A DNA stretch of 64,000 nucleotides from Mucilaginibacter myungsuensis (GTDB lineage Bacteria; Bacteroidota; Bacteroidia; Sphingobacteriales; Sphingobacteriaceae). Numbering within the stretch: the first letter of the stretch is position 1; each line of letters starts with the position of its first letter. The position numbers were made by a program, and so were the translations under genes. The stretch is taken from contig NZ_JADFFL010000007.1 of assembly GCF_015222005.1 (NCBI RefSeq), positions 202,276-266,275 of the forward strand. Direction: 5' to 3'. Positions 1 to 8,322 of this stretch are shown piece after piece. The notes beneath the pieces were generated by a model, which saw nothing but the letters and a program-made list of their open reading frames with translations, had not been told where the DNA came from and made no database searches.

Positions 1-307
1 AACAGCCCGACCTGTGGGGTCGATCTTATAGTTGACCAAAGATAACTTTGTCGTATTAACTAAAATTTAACGGAGCATTTGTTTGCTATAAATAAAGTAC
101 GTTTAGTTCTGCTAAACACGACCTGTAATTTGAGCATAAAATTAAGATGGTTGTCTTTAAAATGGCCGGACAGCGGTACACGAAGATATCATAGTTTACA
201 AAAATTTTCTTAACAATGCCAAGACCGGGCTGATGCGAAAAGCCGAAACAAACATGCTAATAAAATTGGTTATTTCTGAGAATTATTTTTTCTGCAGATT
301 TGTGCAA
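1..307. other. Non-coding stretch at window start
   Basis: I see no convincing gene here. The sequence is AT-rich with stops in every frame, and the first gene of the window ends at 376 on the minus strand. It may contain the end or upstream region of a gene outside the window. Confidence 0.5.
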
Positions 308-337
308 AACGCCCATCTCTAATAAAAGATGGGCGTT
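308..337 (-). terminator. Rho-independent terminator of the 376-4677 operon
   Basis: An 11-bp perfect stem (AACGCCCATCT / AGATGGGCGTT) with an 8-nt loop is followed, reading on the minus strand, by TTTT. It lies about 40 bp beyond the stop codon of the last gene of the minus-strand operon. A run of A on the other side means it could also act on plus-strand transcripts. Confidence 0.75.
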
Positions 338-375
338 CAAAAAAAATTTAAAACGACCTGACAGGTCTCGGTGGT

Positions 376-1308
376 CTATGTCAGGAAGTTATCAACATCG
401 CGATAAGCCTGTATCACTCTCAGTTCACCGTCCTTGCCCGGTTTGGAGTTACCGTGCTCCATACCCATTACGCCTTTGTATCCTTTGCTGTGGATATATT
501 TGAATAGATTTTTATAGTTGATCTCGCCGGTGGTAGGCTCGTTCCTGCCCGGGTTATCGCCGACCTGCAGATAAGCTATCTCGTCCCAGCAACGGTCTAT
601 GTTCACCATCAATTGGCCTTCGGTTTTCTGCATGTGGTAAATATCAAACAGTATCTTACACGATGGGCTGTTCACCGCTTTGCAAACGGCATAGGTTTCG
701 TGCGTTTGTTGTAGGAATAACTCAGGGGTGTCACTTAGGGTCTCCAACACCATAATCAAACCATGGGGTTCAAATATCTCCGCACCGGCGCGCATAGCAT
801 CTATCACGTTGGCAAATTGGTTACCCCAAGGCAAACGGCGTTCGTAAAAACCAGGTACTACTGTCAGCCATTTGGCGTTGCAACGCTTGGCTGCCTCTAC
901 CGACTTTTTGCAAGTAGCTACAAATTTGTCCTTGAACTCTTTTTTGCCGGTGGTTAACGAGGTTTTCCAGTTATCGCCACCATCGACAACAAAAACGCCC
1001 ATGCGCATTTCCAGCTTGGCTAAAAGTTCGCCTATTTTGGTCTGCTCATCGGTAGCACGGCCAAGGTAGCCGTTATCTTCAATGGATCTGAAGCCCTGAT
1101 CGTGCATATATCTGATCTGATCGAGGAATGAGTCGCCGGCGTTATTTCTGAACATACCCTGATGCGGGGCGTAATCCAGGTTGAAGGTCTTTCCGGCTTG
1201 TGTGCCGTTAGCTGCAACATTTTCGGTCGCGGCCGATGCCATCGCCGTTCCTGAGACCAGGGCACCAGTAGCGATAGCTGTATTTCTTAAAAAATCTTTT
1301 CGGTTCAT
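376..1308 (-). CDS. Exported sugar phosphate isomerase/epimerase-like TIM-barrel protein
   Basis: A 310-residue protein of the AP endonuclease 2 / xylose isomerase-like TIM-barrel superfamily (hydroxypyruvate isomerase-like). The N-terminus MNRKDFLRNTAIATGALVSG resembles a Tat or Sec signal peptide, though it lacks a full twin-arginine pair. Barrel features seen are DYAPHQGMF near residue 45, a metal-ligand-type Glu in MVLETLSDTPELF, the KILFDIYHMQ strand, and GEINYKNLFKYIHSKGYKGVMGMEHG near the end, all typical of divalent-metal sugar isomerases. It is the last gene of a minus-strand operon with ApbE, a Gfo/Idh/MocA oxidoreductase and a SUMF1-like protein, which suggests periplasmic carbohydrate modification. 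The exact substrate cannot be read from the sequence. Confidence 0.85.
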   Translation of the reverse strand: MNRKDFLRNTAIATGALVSGTAMASAATENVAANGTQAGKTFNLDYAPHQGMFRNNAGDSFLDQIRYMHDQGFRSIEDNGYLGRATDEQTKIGELLAKLEMRMGVFVVDGGDNWKTSLTTGKKEFKDKFVATCKKSVEAAKRCNAKWLTVVPGFYERRLPWGNQFANVIDAMRAGAEIFEPHGLIMVLETLSDTPELFLQQTHETYAVCKAVNSPSCKILFDIYHMQKTEGQLMVNIDRCWDEIAYLQVGDNPGRNEPTTGEINYKNLFKYIHSKGYKGVMGMEHGNSKPGKDGELRVIQAYRDVDNFLT

Positions 1309-1320
1309 AATTAGGTTGGG

Positions 1321-2331
1321 TTATTGGGTCACTATTAATTTTTTAAAGCCTGCCGTAAGTGTATCCGCAACGCTACCATCCGCCCGGCGATAAACCATAT
1401 AGGCTTCCATACCCTTGCGCTGATCCACAAACTTTATGGCCTGCTTTACGGTCATGGCCATTAAGGCGTTATCGTAGCCGTCGGCTGTAATGGCATCTTT
1501 GGCATACACTGTTACGCTGATCATTTCCGTATCCAGCGGATAACCGGTTTTAGGATCGATCAAATGCGATATCCGCTTTTTCCCTTGCTGTATATATTTC
1601 TGGTAGTTGCCCGATGTGGTGATCGCACCATTGTTGAAACTGACCGTATGTTTTAGAATGGGTTCGGCATTCTCGCCTTGTCCCGGTCCTTCAACACCTA
1701 TCTTGTACATGGTCCCGTCCGGCTTGGTGCCGTTGATGCGCAACTCCCCCCCTATTTCTACTACGTAAGAACGGACACCTTTTTTAGCGAGATGATCTGC
1801 CACCACATCTACACTGTAACCTTGCGCTATGCCATTCAGATCTACTTGCAAACACGGTGATCGTTTTTGCAGCAGATCGCCTTTTAGTTTTAAGCCGGCC
1901 ATTCCTGTGCATTTCAGCAGTTCAGTAATACGGGCGCTATCGGGTAGGCTCTTGATACGTTCGCTGCCAAAACCCCAGGCTTGCACCAGTGGTTTTACGG
2001 TGACATCGAACAAACCATCGGTCGCCTTGTAAACCTCAAACGACTTTTGCATCACCCTGGCAAAGTGCGTGTCTATCTTCATCTCTTTTGAGCAACTATT
2101 GAAAGCGTTGATCTGAGAGAACGGCTTATAAAGCGACATGGACGAATCTATCTGCAACAGCAGACTATCTAAAGCCTTTTTGGTGACCACGCTATCCGTA
2201 GCAAAATATTTGACGGTGTAGCTTGTCCCCTGCGCGTATCCATATATACTATACTGCCGCTGAACTTTATCCGGCCGGACAAAGCTCAGCAGCAGTACTA
2301 TTAAAATAGATGCCGTTTTAAGGGAACACAT
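1321..2331 (-). CDS. apbE: FAD:protein FMN transferase (ApbE family)
   Basis: A 336-residue ApbE-family enzyme, which covalently attaches FMN to Thr/Ser of exported flavoproteins, using FAD and Mg2+. Family motifs are in order: SMSLYKPFSQINAFN, DVTVKPLVQAWGFGS, VDLNGIAQGYSVDVV, the GGELRINGTKPDG strand, ITTSGNYQKYI, SHLIDPKTGYPLD and the metal-site region AITADGYDNALMAM. A hydrophobic N-terminus (CSLKTASILIVLLLSF) suggests export. It sits 12 bp from the TIM-barrel gene and 16 bp from the Gfo/Idh/MocA gene. No obvious FMN-acceptor protein (NqrC/RnfG/FMN-bind) is nearby, so its client is not evident. Confidence 0.9.
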   Translation of the reverse strand: MCSLKTASILIVLLLSFVRPDKVQRQYSIYGYAQGTSYTVKYFATDSVVTKKALDSLLLQIDSSMSLYKPFSQINAFNSCSKEMKIDTHFARVMQKSFEVYKATDGLFDVTVKPLVQAWGFGSERIKSLPDSARITELLKCTGMAGLKLKGDLLQKRSPCLQVDLNGIAQGYSVDVVADHLAKKGVRSYVVEIGGELRINGTKPDGTMYKIGVEGPGQGENAEPILKHTVSFNNGAITTSGNYQKYIQQGKKRISHLIDPKTGYPLDTEMISVTVYAKDAITADGYDNALMAMTVKQAIKFVDQRKGMEAYMVYRRADGSVADTLTAGFKKLIVTQ

Positions 2332-2347
2332 TTACAGCTTTACCTTA

Positions 2348-3679
2348 TCAGATCACCTTGGTCTTGCCCGGCGTTGGGATCGGGTACAGTCCATTGGCAT
2401 CAGGCATAACTTTAGGATTAGCCGTCCAGCTCAACTGATCAGGGAATAAACTATTGTTAGCATTCAACGCCTCGTCCCAACTGATCTTTTTGCCGGAATA
2501 TGTCGCATACCTGCCTATAATAGATGTCATGCTGCTTATCGCACCACGTTCTGCGTCTTTAAACTTATATTCTCCTTTGGCAATAGCCTCAAAAAGTTCG
2601 TCGTGTTCTGTCTGGTAAGGGTTGGCATTGGTTTTTGCGCTATAGTCAAATACCTGCTTGCCCTTGGTATCCCAAATTCTACCACGATTAGCGCCGGCAT
2701 CAAATAAAACACGGCCTTTAGTACCCTGGAAACTTTCGTCCACCCGGTTATCGATACCCTCAAAGTGGCGGCACTGGCTATGGATCACTGCACCATCGGC
2801 ATACGTTAACTCAACCGAGTGGTTATCATAGATCTCGCCGTAATTCTTACCTGTCCTCCAGGCACGGCTGCCGGTTCCCTGTACTGATACCGGGTGAGCG
2901 TTTTTGATCCAGTTAGCAATATCTATATTATGGATATGCTGCTCTGTGATATGATCGCCGCATAACCAGTTAAAATAGTACCAGTTACGCATTTGATATT
3001 CCATCTCGGTTTGGTTCGGCTCGCGTTGTTTTACCCAAACACCACCACTGTTCCAGTAAACCTGTCCGCCGGTGATATCGCCGATCGCGCCATCATGGAT
3101 ACGTTTCATGGTATCGCGGTAGCTGGTCTGGTAGCGGCGCTGTAGGCCTACTACTACGTTCAGTTTCTTTTGCTCGGCCAATTTAGCCGTAGCCAACACC
3201 TTACGCACGCCCGGAGAATCTACCGCTACAGGTTTCTCCATAAACACGTGTTTGTTTTGAGCGATTGCTTCCTCAAAATGCCATGGCCTAAAGCCCGGAG
3301 GCGTCGCCAGCAGCACCACGTCAGCCAGGGCGATGGCTTGTTTGTAAGCATCAAAACCTACAAAACGGCGCTCTTTAGGTACATCTACCTTCGCGCCATA
3401 CTTTTCGGACAGGAGGCCATGTGCTTTCTCCAGTCTGTCGGCAAAAGCATCGGCCATAGCAACCAGCTTCAGATTCTGTTTGGTGTTCAGGGCCTGGAAA
3501 GCCGCGCCAGTACCACGGTCACCACAGCCGATCAAAGCAATTTTAATGGTATCATCAACAGATGAATGTGCAGCGCCGCCGGCAAAAGCTACGCCATTCA
3601 GCATCACCCCTCCGGCAACCAGCGCCGAGGCTTTCAAAAATTCTCGGCGTTTGTTTGCGCCCGGTTCGTCAAAACTCAT
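2348..3679 (-). CDS. Gfo/Idh/MocA family oxidoreductase with Tat signal
   Basis: A 443-residue exported oxidoreductase. The N-terminus carries KRREFLKASALVAGGVML, a twin-arginine signal. A Rossmann start (IKIALIGCGDRGTGAAFQA) begins near residue 44. The conserved EKPVAVDSPG lysine motif, which binds nicotinamide, and a catalytic-type histidine region (CGDHITEQHIHNIDIANWI) follow. This group is widespread in Bacteroidota and often acts on sugars or glycosides, with a tightly bound NAD in the Tat-exported members. It lies between ApbE and the SUMF1-like gene in one operon. The substrate is unknown. Confidence 0.9.
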   Translation of the reverse strand: MSFDEPGANKRREFLKASALVAGGVMLNGVAFAGGAAHSSVDDTIKIALIGCGDRGTGAAFQALNTKQNLKLVAMADAFADRLEKAHGLLSEKYGAKVDVPKERRFVGFDAYKQAIALADVVLLATPPGFRPWHFEEAIAQNKHVFMEKPVAVDSPGVRKVLATAKLAEQKKLNVVVGLQRRYQTSYRDTMKRIHDGAIGDITGGQVYWNSGGVWVKQREPNQTEMEYQMRNWYYFNWLCGDHITEQHIHNIDIANWIKNAHPVSVQGTGSRAWRTGKNYGEIYDNHSVELTYADGAVIHSQCRHFEGIDNRVDESFQGTKGRVLFDAGANRGRIWDTKGKQVFDYSAKTNANPYQTEHDELFEAIAKGEYKFKDAERGAISSMTSIIGRYATYSGKKISWDEALNANNSLFPDQLSWTANPKVMPDANGLYPIPTPGKTKVI

Positions 3680-3714
3680 AATATCTCAGGTTTGTTTATA
3701 TGGTTATTGGTTAC

Positions 3715-4677
3715 TTAAAAATCTTTGATCGGCGCTTTATCATAGTAAGCGTCAATAGCTTCTTTAGATGGCGTTACTGACGGCCTCACTAACCTTAAGC
3801 CAACAAAAGGCGCCTCGGGGAACCACCAGTTACTTTTAGGTATCTGCGGGTCCAATTGTTTCCATGCCGGGTCTGATGCCGTTCTGGCCGCCGACCTTGC
3901 ATCTTTTGCTTCATCGTTATAAGCGCCCCCCCTTACTACATTCGGGTACAATTTTTCAGGCTTTGCCACCGGATCTGCCGATTTATCTTTTACCGAAGCA
4001 TAAAACTCGGGCAGGTATTGGTCGTAGGTCCACTCCGCTACATTGCCGTAAATATCGTAAAGCCCCCAGGGGTTAGGTTTCTTCTCACCCACTTTATGAG
4101 TTTTTGCATCGCTATTAGAAGCGATCCAGGCATAATCGCCAAGTTTGCCTGCGTTATCGCCGAAGAAATACTCGGTCGTGGTTCCTGCCCTTGCAGCGTA
4201 CTCCCATTCAGCTTCGGTCGGCAAGCGATAAAATACTCCCGTACGGGCATAAAGCCATTTGCAGAACTGGATGGCATTATAATGTGTCATGGCTAAAGCC
4301 GGTTGCCCTTCCTTACCCATCCCGAAGGTCATGTCCAGATAGGGCTTGGTAGGCCGGGTCACAGCATCAACATTGGCAGGTACTGCGCCAACATTGTGGG
4401 TCACCTCAAAGTCTTTGTATAAAAACGGTTCGTATATATCCCAGATAACTTCATAAGTACCGATCCAAAAAGGAGCTACGCTTACGGTATGTACAGGCTT
4501 TTCATCTGGCTTGCCTTTTTTACTGCCCATTACAAATTGGCCACCGGGTATGCCGGTCATCTCGAAAGAAAGTTTCGTCCCGTCGATATCCTGTTTATAG
4601 TTCTTTGGCTTTTCCTGTGCTGTAGCCGAAACTGCCGATAATAATAAAATAGATAGAATCGATATGCGCGATCTCAT
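3715..4677 (-). CDS. SUMF1/FGE-sulfatase-fold exported protein (GldK-like), catalytic Cys absent
   Basis: A 320-residue protein with a signal peptide (LSILLLSAVSATAQ) and a formylglycine-generating-enzyme-type fold: MTGIPGGQFVMGSKKGKPDE at the N-side, RLPTEAEWEYAARAGTTTEY in the middle, GNVAEWTYDQY, and FVGLRLVRP at the end. True FGE enzymes need a cysteine pair late in the domain. The only cysteine here is in QFCKWLYARTG, so formylglycine synthesis is unlikely. The protein is better described as a structural or binding member of the family, as in Bacteroidota GldK-like proteins. It is the first gene of the four-gene minus-strand operon. Confidence 0.85.
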   Translation of the reverse strand: MRSRISILSILLLSAVSATAQEKPKNYKQDIDGTKLSFEMTGIPGGQFVMGSKKGKPDEKPVHTVSVAPFWIGTYEVIWDIYEPFLYKDFEVTHNVGAVPANVDAVTRPTKPYLDMTFGMGKEGQPALAMTHYNAIQFCKWLYARTGVFYRLPTEAEWEYAARAGTTTEYFFGDNAGKLGDYAWIASNSDAKTHKVGEKKPNPWGLYDIYGNVAEWTYDQYLPEFYASVKDKSADPVAKPEKLYPNVVRGGAYNDEAKDARSAARTASDPAWKQLDPQIPKSNWWFPEAPFVGLRLVRPSVTPSKEAIDAYYDKAPIKDF

Positions 4678-4821
4678 AATTTATAGATGATTCTTCGTTC
4701 ATGGCATAGGTGACCATGATACTGTCTAAAAATAGAACCAATAATTGTTAAAACAAAATATCATTGATAACAGCCTTATCAAAACGTATACGGCGCTCCC
4801 AATATCTGCCCTACAGATGTG

Positions 4822-5823
4822 TTACATCAATATGTTATTAACAGCTGTAAGCGGTGGCGGGATATCTTGCTCATTCAACATTTCGCGCAGGTCTATTTCT
4901 ATCGTGCGCGACATACTGGTGATCGGCGTATCGTTCGCGTTACCTTCAAAAGGGTTCTCGGTAGCTTCGCCGATAGATTCGAGCACCAGGAACATCCACC
5001 CAACAATAACGCTGCACGGGATGGTCAGCCAGATGTGCCCCTTACCCATCTTAGAAAATTCGCTTAAAAAGCCTAACGGAAGCAATAGCGCCAACAGGTA
5101 GATGAAATAGAAACTAACACTTACGAACTGCCGCGGATAAGGATAATTCTTGATGCGTTCGCTGCGGCCTTGCAGATCGTACAGGTCTTTTAACACCCGC
5201 TCCATTTCCACATAGTTATAATCTACTAAATGGCCTTCCTCATTCAACTTCCTCAACTCTGCCGACTGCAGTTTGATAAGCTGAGTAGCTTTGTTACTTT
5301 TTGAAAGTATATTCTTCAATTCGTCATCGGCAAGCAGTGGCGACAGTTCGATAGCCATGTCGCTTTCCCATTCGGGTATTTTATAATATTGGCGATACTC
5401 GATGTAGATGGCTTTGTTTTTCACGTTCTCCCATGGCCTTGATTCGCGCATTTGAAAGCGTAGCGCAGTAAGCCAGGCAATATGGCGGTATATCATTTGC
5501 TTATGCAGCGCCCCCTCGGTAGTAGGGTCTTGCCTTACAAAACTTGTGACCATTACGCCCCAAGTACGACTACTGTTGACAATACCGCCCCATATCTGCC
5601 TTGATTCCCAGGCACGATTATATGTTTGGGTATTACGGAAGCCGGTAATGAAGGCGGCCGCCGTACCCACAAGCGCTATGGGCACCCAGGGTATGGCTAC
5701 CCAAGTGAAGTCGAGAAAGTAATATAGCAGACAAGGGATGCTGCTTACGATCAGCATAAAATAAATGAACCTTCGCGACCAGGGTATAAAATGCGATAGA
5801 CTGTAGTATTTTCCGGTATTCAT
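4822..5823 (-). CDS. Bestrophin-family ion channel
   Basis: A 333-residue inner-membrane protein of the bestrophin/UPF0187 family, which forms pentameric ion channels. The family signature around residues 60-85 (FRNTQTYNRAWESRQIWGGI) is well conserved. Hydrophobic segments lie at 18-35, 40-60 and in the C-terminal half (FVSVSFYFIYLLALLLPLGF and WLTIPCSVIVGWMFLVLESI). The C-terminus has the usual NPFEGNANDTPITSMSRTIEIDL stretch, ending about 30 residues later, so the protein is full length. It is separated from the neighbouring operon by 144 bp and appears monocistronic. Ion selectivity cannot be inferred. Confidence 0.93.
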   Translation of the reverse strand: MNTGKYYSLSHFIPWSRRFIYFMLIVSSIPCLLYYFLDFTWVAIPWVPIALVGTAAAFITGFRNTQTYNRAWESRQIWGGIVNSSRTWGVMVTSFVRQDPTTEGALHKQMIYRHIAWLTALRFQMRESRPWENVKNKAIYIEYRQYYKIPEWESDMAIELSPLLADDELKNILSKSNKATQLIKLQSAELRKLNEEGHLVDYNYVEMERVLKDLYDLQGRSERIKNYPYPRQFVSVSFYFIYLLALLLPLGFLSEFSKMGKGHIWLTIPCSVIVGWMFLVLESIGEATENPFEGNANDTPITSMSRTIEIDLREMLNEQDIPPPLTAVNNILM

Positions 5824-5883
5824 GTTTTTATTGATCGTTTACTAAGCAATTGTGAACCACATTACCAAAGATAATTTTTGCAG

Positions 5884-6165
5884 TTACAATACCACTAAGC
5901 TAAAGATCATATAATAGCGAATTACCTGTTTGCTCGACTTGTTGTAGGAGAAAGTAAGGTAAGCGCCTCCAACACAGTCCCTCACTATCTTTATAGGGGC
6001 TATCAAGTTAGATGTTTTCGCATCGAACATTTTTACAGTTATCTGCCGTTGGTTCTTGTCCCGATCAAAAAAATAAAGCGACACATTATAGTCGTGTGTG
6101 CCCTTGTATTGATCGTCGACTTGAAAGTATTTGCGTATTTCTTCCGGGAACGGACCGGTAAATCA
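5884..6165 (-). pseudogene. Remnant of the C-terminal domain of a larger (glycosidase-like?) protein
   Basis: An open frame with no ATG start runs from just after a stop near 6165 to a stop at 5884. It reads FTGPFPEEIRKYFQVDD, then VSLYFFDRDKNQRQITVKMF, then GGAYLTFSYNKS, after which it degenerates into an unrelated hydrophobic end (MIFSLVVL). The pattern 'LYFFDxDxxxRxITVxxFDA...GGxYLTxxYNKS' resembles the C-terminal beta-sandwich of large Bacteroidota glycoside hydrolases or related secreted proteins, as I recall them. The catalytic part is missing and the end is abrupt, so this is most likely a decayed gene fragment. The family identity is tentative. Confidence 0.45.
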
Positions 6166-6241
6166 CATGTCTGCAGACGGCATTGAAGATCAAGTTCCTG
6201 TTGCTTGGCCATCTGTCTTGGAAAATGATCTGGAAAAGCTA

Positions 6242-6871
6242 TTAATTTACCAAACCAAGTTTTTTTAACCAGGCACCCACCTCGTTGGTAACTAACGTTG
6301 CTTTTTCTCCTTCCATAACAAACTGTATCCCGTCCCTCTCAATACCACCTTTTGTCGTAAAACCGTCGAGCACCCGGCTTTTGGGAGCCAGTTCCTTAAC
6401 CGTAGCGAATGTGCTCCCGATCCCATAACCCGCGTTGGTATTAAATGGAACAATGGTTTTGCCGCTGAGGTCATATTGCTTGAGAAAACTTTTCATCGGA
6501 GGCGGCAGCTGCATACCCCAGGTCGGGAAACCAAGAAAAATAATATCATATTGACCTATGCCGTCGATCTTGGTTTTAAGTGGGGGCAGGAAACCGGAAG
6601 CATTTTCGTTCGCCACCTGCTGCACAATGGTCTGGTAGTTCTGTGGATAGGGGTTGACGAGTTCCAAACTAACCAATGTTCCTCCAACCTTCGTTTGGAT
6701 GATCTGCGCAATGGCCTTCGTATTATTTGTACGGGATAAGTAAACGATCAATACCTTTTTTCCACTTAAACTGACCTTTTCATCACCCGCCGGTCGCTGG
6801 GCTTTGGAACAGGCGGTCACCAGGCTTAAAATGATGGTCATGATCGCCCCTATCTGTCGGATGTTTTTCAT
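6242..6871 (-). CDS. Flavodoxin-like lipoprotein
   Basis: A 209-residue protein with a lipoprotein signal (MTIILSLVTAC, lipobox cysteine at about residue 21) followed by a flavodoxin fold. VLIVYLSRTNNTKAIAQII is the FMN phosphate-binding loop, IIFLGFPTWGMQLPPPM the second FMN loop, and IVPFNTNAGYGIGSTFATV the third. This is the long-chain 'flavodoxin_4' type found in many bacteria. Outside the cytoplasm an FMN carrier needs an electron donor, so its role is unclear. It is the last gene of a minus-strand group with two aldo-keto reductases and a cupin. Confidence 0.88.
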   Translation of the reverse strand: MKNIRQIGAIMTIILSLVTACSKAQRPAGDEKVSLSGKKVLIVYLSRTNNTKAIAQIIQTKVGGTLVSLELVNPYPQNYQTIVQQVANENASGFLPPLKTKIDGIGQYDIIFLGFPTWGMQLPPPMKSFLKQYDLSGKTIVPFNTNAGYGIGSTFATVKELAPKSRVLDGFTTKGGIERDGIQFVMEGEKATLVTNEVGAWLKKLGLVN

Positions 6872-6922
6872 TAGCTTAGATATTATTTCCGGTTGCGTTC
6901 GTGTATGTTAGTATCACAATAA

Positions 6923-7906
6923 TTAACGGTTGATCATCTTCTGCGCCTGTTCAGAATAGCGATGGCCTTGTACCTCGATATTGTCTAAGGCAACGCCTAT
7001 CTCACTAAGGTATGTATCGGTCAGTTCAATATCTACCGCACCCAGATTTTCTTCCAGCCGGTGTAGTTTGGTGGTACCCGGTATAGGCACTATCCAGGGC
7101 TTTTGTGCCAGTAACCAGGCTAAAGCGACCTGCGCCGGGGTCGCCCCCTGATCTTTAGCGATATTCCCTAACAGATCGACCAATGCCTGATTGGCCTTGC
7201 GGTTCTCTTCGGAAAAACGTGGGACCGTGTTACGGAAATCGTTTTTATCAAAAGCTGTGTTTTCATTGATCGCGCCGGTCAAAAAACCTTTACCAAGCGG
7301 ACTAAAAGGGACAAAACCGATCCCCAGTTCTTCCAGCGTTGGCAGGATATCCTGTTCAGGGTCGCGCCACCACAGCGAGTATTCACTTTGAAGCGCCGCC
7401 ACCGGCTGAACAGCATGGGCTTTTCGGATCGTTCCGGCACCTGCCTCTGATAGACCGAAGTGTTTCACTTTACCTTCAGCGATCAGGTCTTTCACCGTCC
7501 CGGCAACATCCTCGATCGGTACGTTCGGGTCTACCCGGTGCTGGTAGAACAGGTCGATCCGCTCGGTACGCAACCTTCTCAATGATGCTTCGGCTACTTC
7601 GCGGATGCGTTTCGGCCGGCTATCGGCACCCAATGGCGGTTTACCATCTTTAAAACCAAATTTGGTAGCGATCACTACCTGATCGCGATAAGGTGCCAGT
7701 GCTTCGCCCAACAATTCTTCATTATCGAACGGACCGTAGGCCTCGGCCGTGTCAAAAAAAGTTACACCGCGTTCTACCGCCGCATGCAATAATTTGATCG
7801 CTTCATTTTTATCCGTTGCAGGGCCGTAACCAAAGCTCAAACCCATGCAACCTAAACCGAGGGCTGAAACCTCTAAACCGCTATTTCCTAATTGTCTTGT
7901 TTTCAT
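6923..7906 (-). CDS. Aldo/keto reductase (AKR13-like)
   Basis: A 327-residue NADP(H)-dependent aldo/keto reductase. The N-terminus RQLGNSGLEVSALGLGCMG and the catalytic Asp/Tyr segment FFDTAEAYGPFDNEELLGEA are typical of the AKR11/13 group. The Lys is in VVIATKFGFKDG and the His in LFYQHRVDPNVPIEDV. The cofactor-binding end is WIVPIPGTTKLHRLEENLGA. The gene sits 9 bp from the cupin gene, and with the second aldo-keto reductase and the flavodoxin forms a redox operon opposite an AraC regulator. A carbonyl-detoxification role is an inference. Confidence 0.93.
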   Translation of the reverse strand: MKTRQLGNSGLEVSALGLGCMGLSFGYGPATDKNEAIKLLHAAVERGVTFFDTAEAYGPFDNEELLGEALAPYRDQVVIATKFGFKDGKPPLGADSRPKRIREVAEASLRRLRTERIDLFYQHRVDPNVPIEDVAGTVKDLIAEGKVKHFGLSEAGAGTIRKAHAVQPVAALQSEYSLWWRDPEQDILPTLEELGIGFVPFSPLGKGFLTGAINENTAFDKNDFRNTVPRFSEENRKANQALVDLLGNIAKDQGATPAQVALAWLLAQKPWIVPIPGTTKLHRLEENLGAVDIELTDTYLSEIGVALDNIEVQGHRYSEQAQKMINR

Positions 7907-7915
7907 AACTGTTCT

Positions 7916-8311
7916 TTAGCTATTGTACTGTTCGTCCGTAACCTTTTCCAACCAGGCCACTGGAGAGCCATTTTCTTTTTCCTGAACCGCGATATGGCTC
8001 ATAGCGGTCGTGGCGGTCGCGCCGTGCCAGTGTTTCTCGTTCGGTTCAAAATACACCACGTCGCCGGCGTAGATATTTTCCCGGGCTTCCCCGGCTCGTT
8101 GCACCCAGCCGGCACCTGTGGTAATAATGATCGTCTGACCAAATGGATGCGTATGCCAGGCAGTGCGGGCACCGGGTTCAAAAGTGACCAGCGCCATGGA
8201 TACCCGTGCCGGTTCAGGCGGTTCGTTCAGCGGGTCGATGCGTACCGTCCCTGTAAAATACTCCGCCGGTCCGTTTGCCGATGGCTTAGAGCCTATCCGT
8301 TGAATTATCAT
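7916..8311 (-). CDS. Cupin-domain protein
   Basis: A 131-residue single-domain cupin. Cupin motif 1 is seen as GARTAWHTHPFGQTIIITTG, with two histidines, and motif 2 as AGDVVYFEPNEKHWHGATAT, with a metal-binding His. It belongs to the group often annotated as carboxymuconolactone-decarboxylase-associated or quercetinase-like cupins. It lies between the two aldo-keto reductase genes with 9-11 bp gaps, so it is co-transcribed. No specific reaction can be assigned. Confidence 0.88.
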   Translation of the reverse strand: MIIQRIGSKPSANGPAEYFTGTVRIDPLNEPPEPARVSMALVTFEPGARTAWHTHPFGQTIIITTGAGWVQRAGEARENIYAGDVVYFEPNEKHWHGATATTAMSHIAVQEKENGSPVAWLEKVTDEQYNS

Positions 8312-8322
8312 CGTGCAGTTGT

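Noticed and set aside
300..503. A 67-codon plus-strand frame at the window start
   Set aside because: It overlaps the terminator and the 3' end of the TIM-barrel gene on the other strand, and its translation has no protein-like features.
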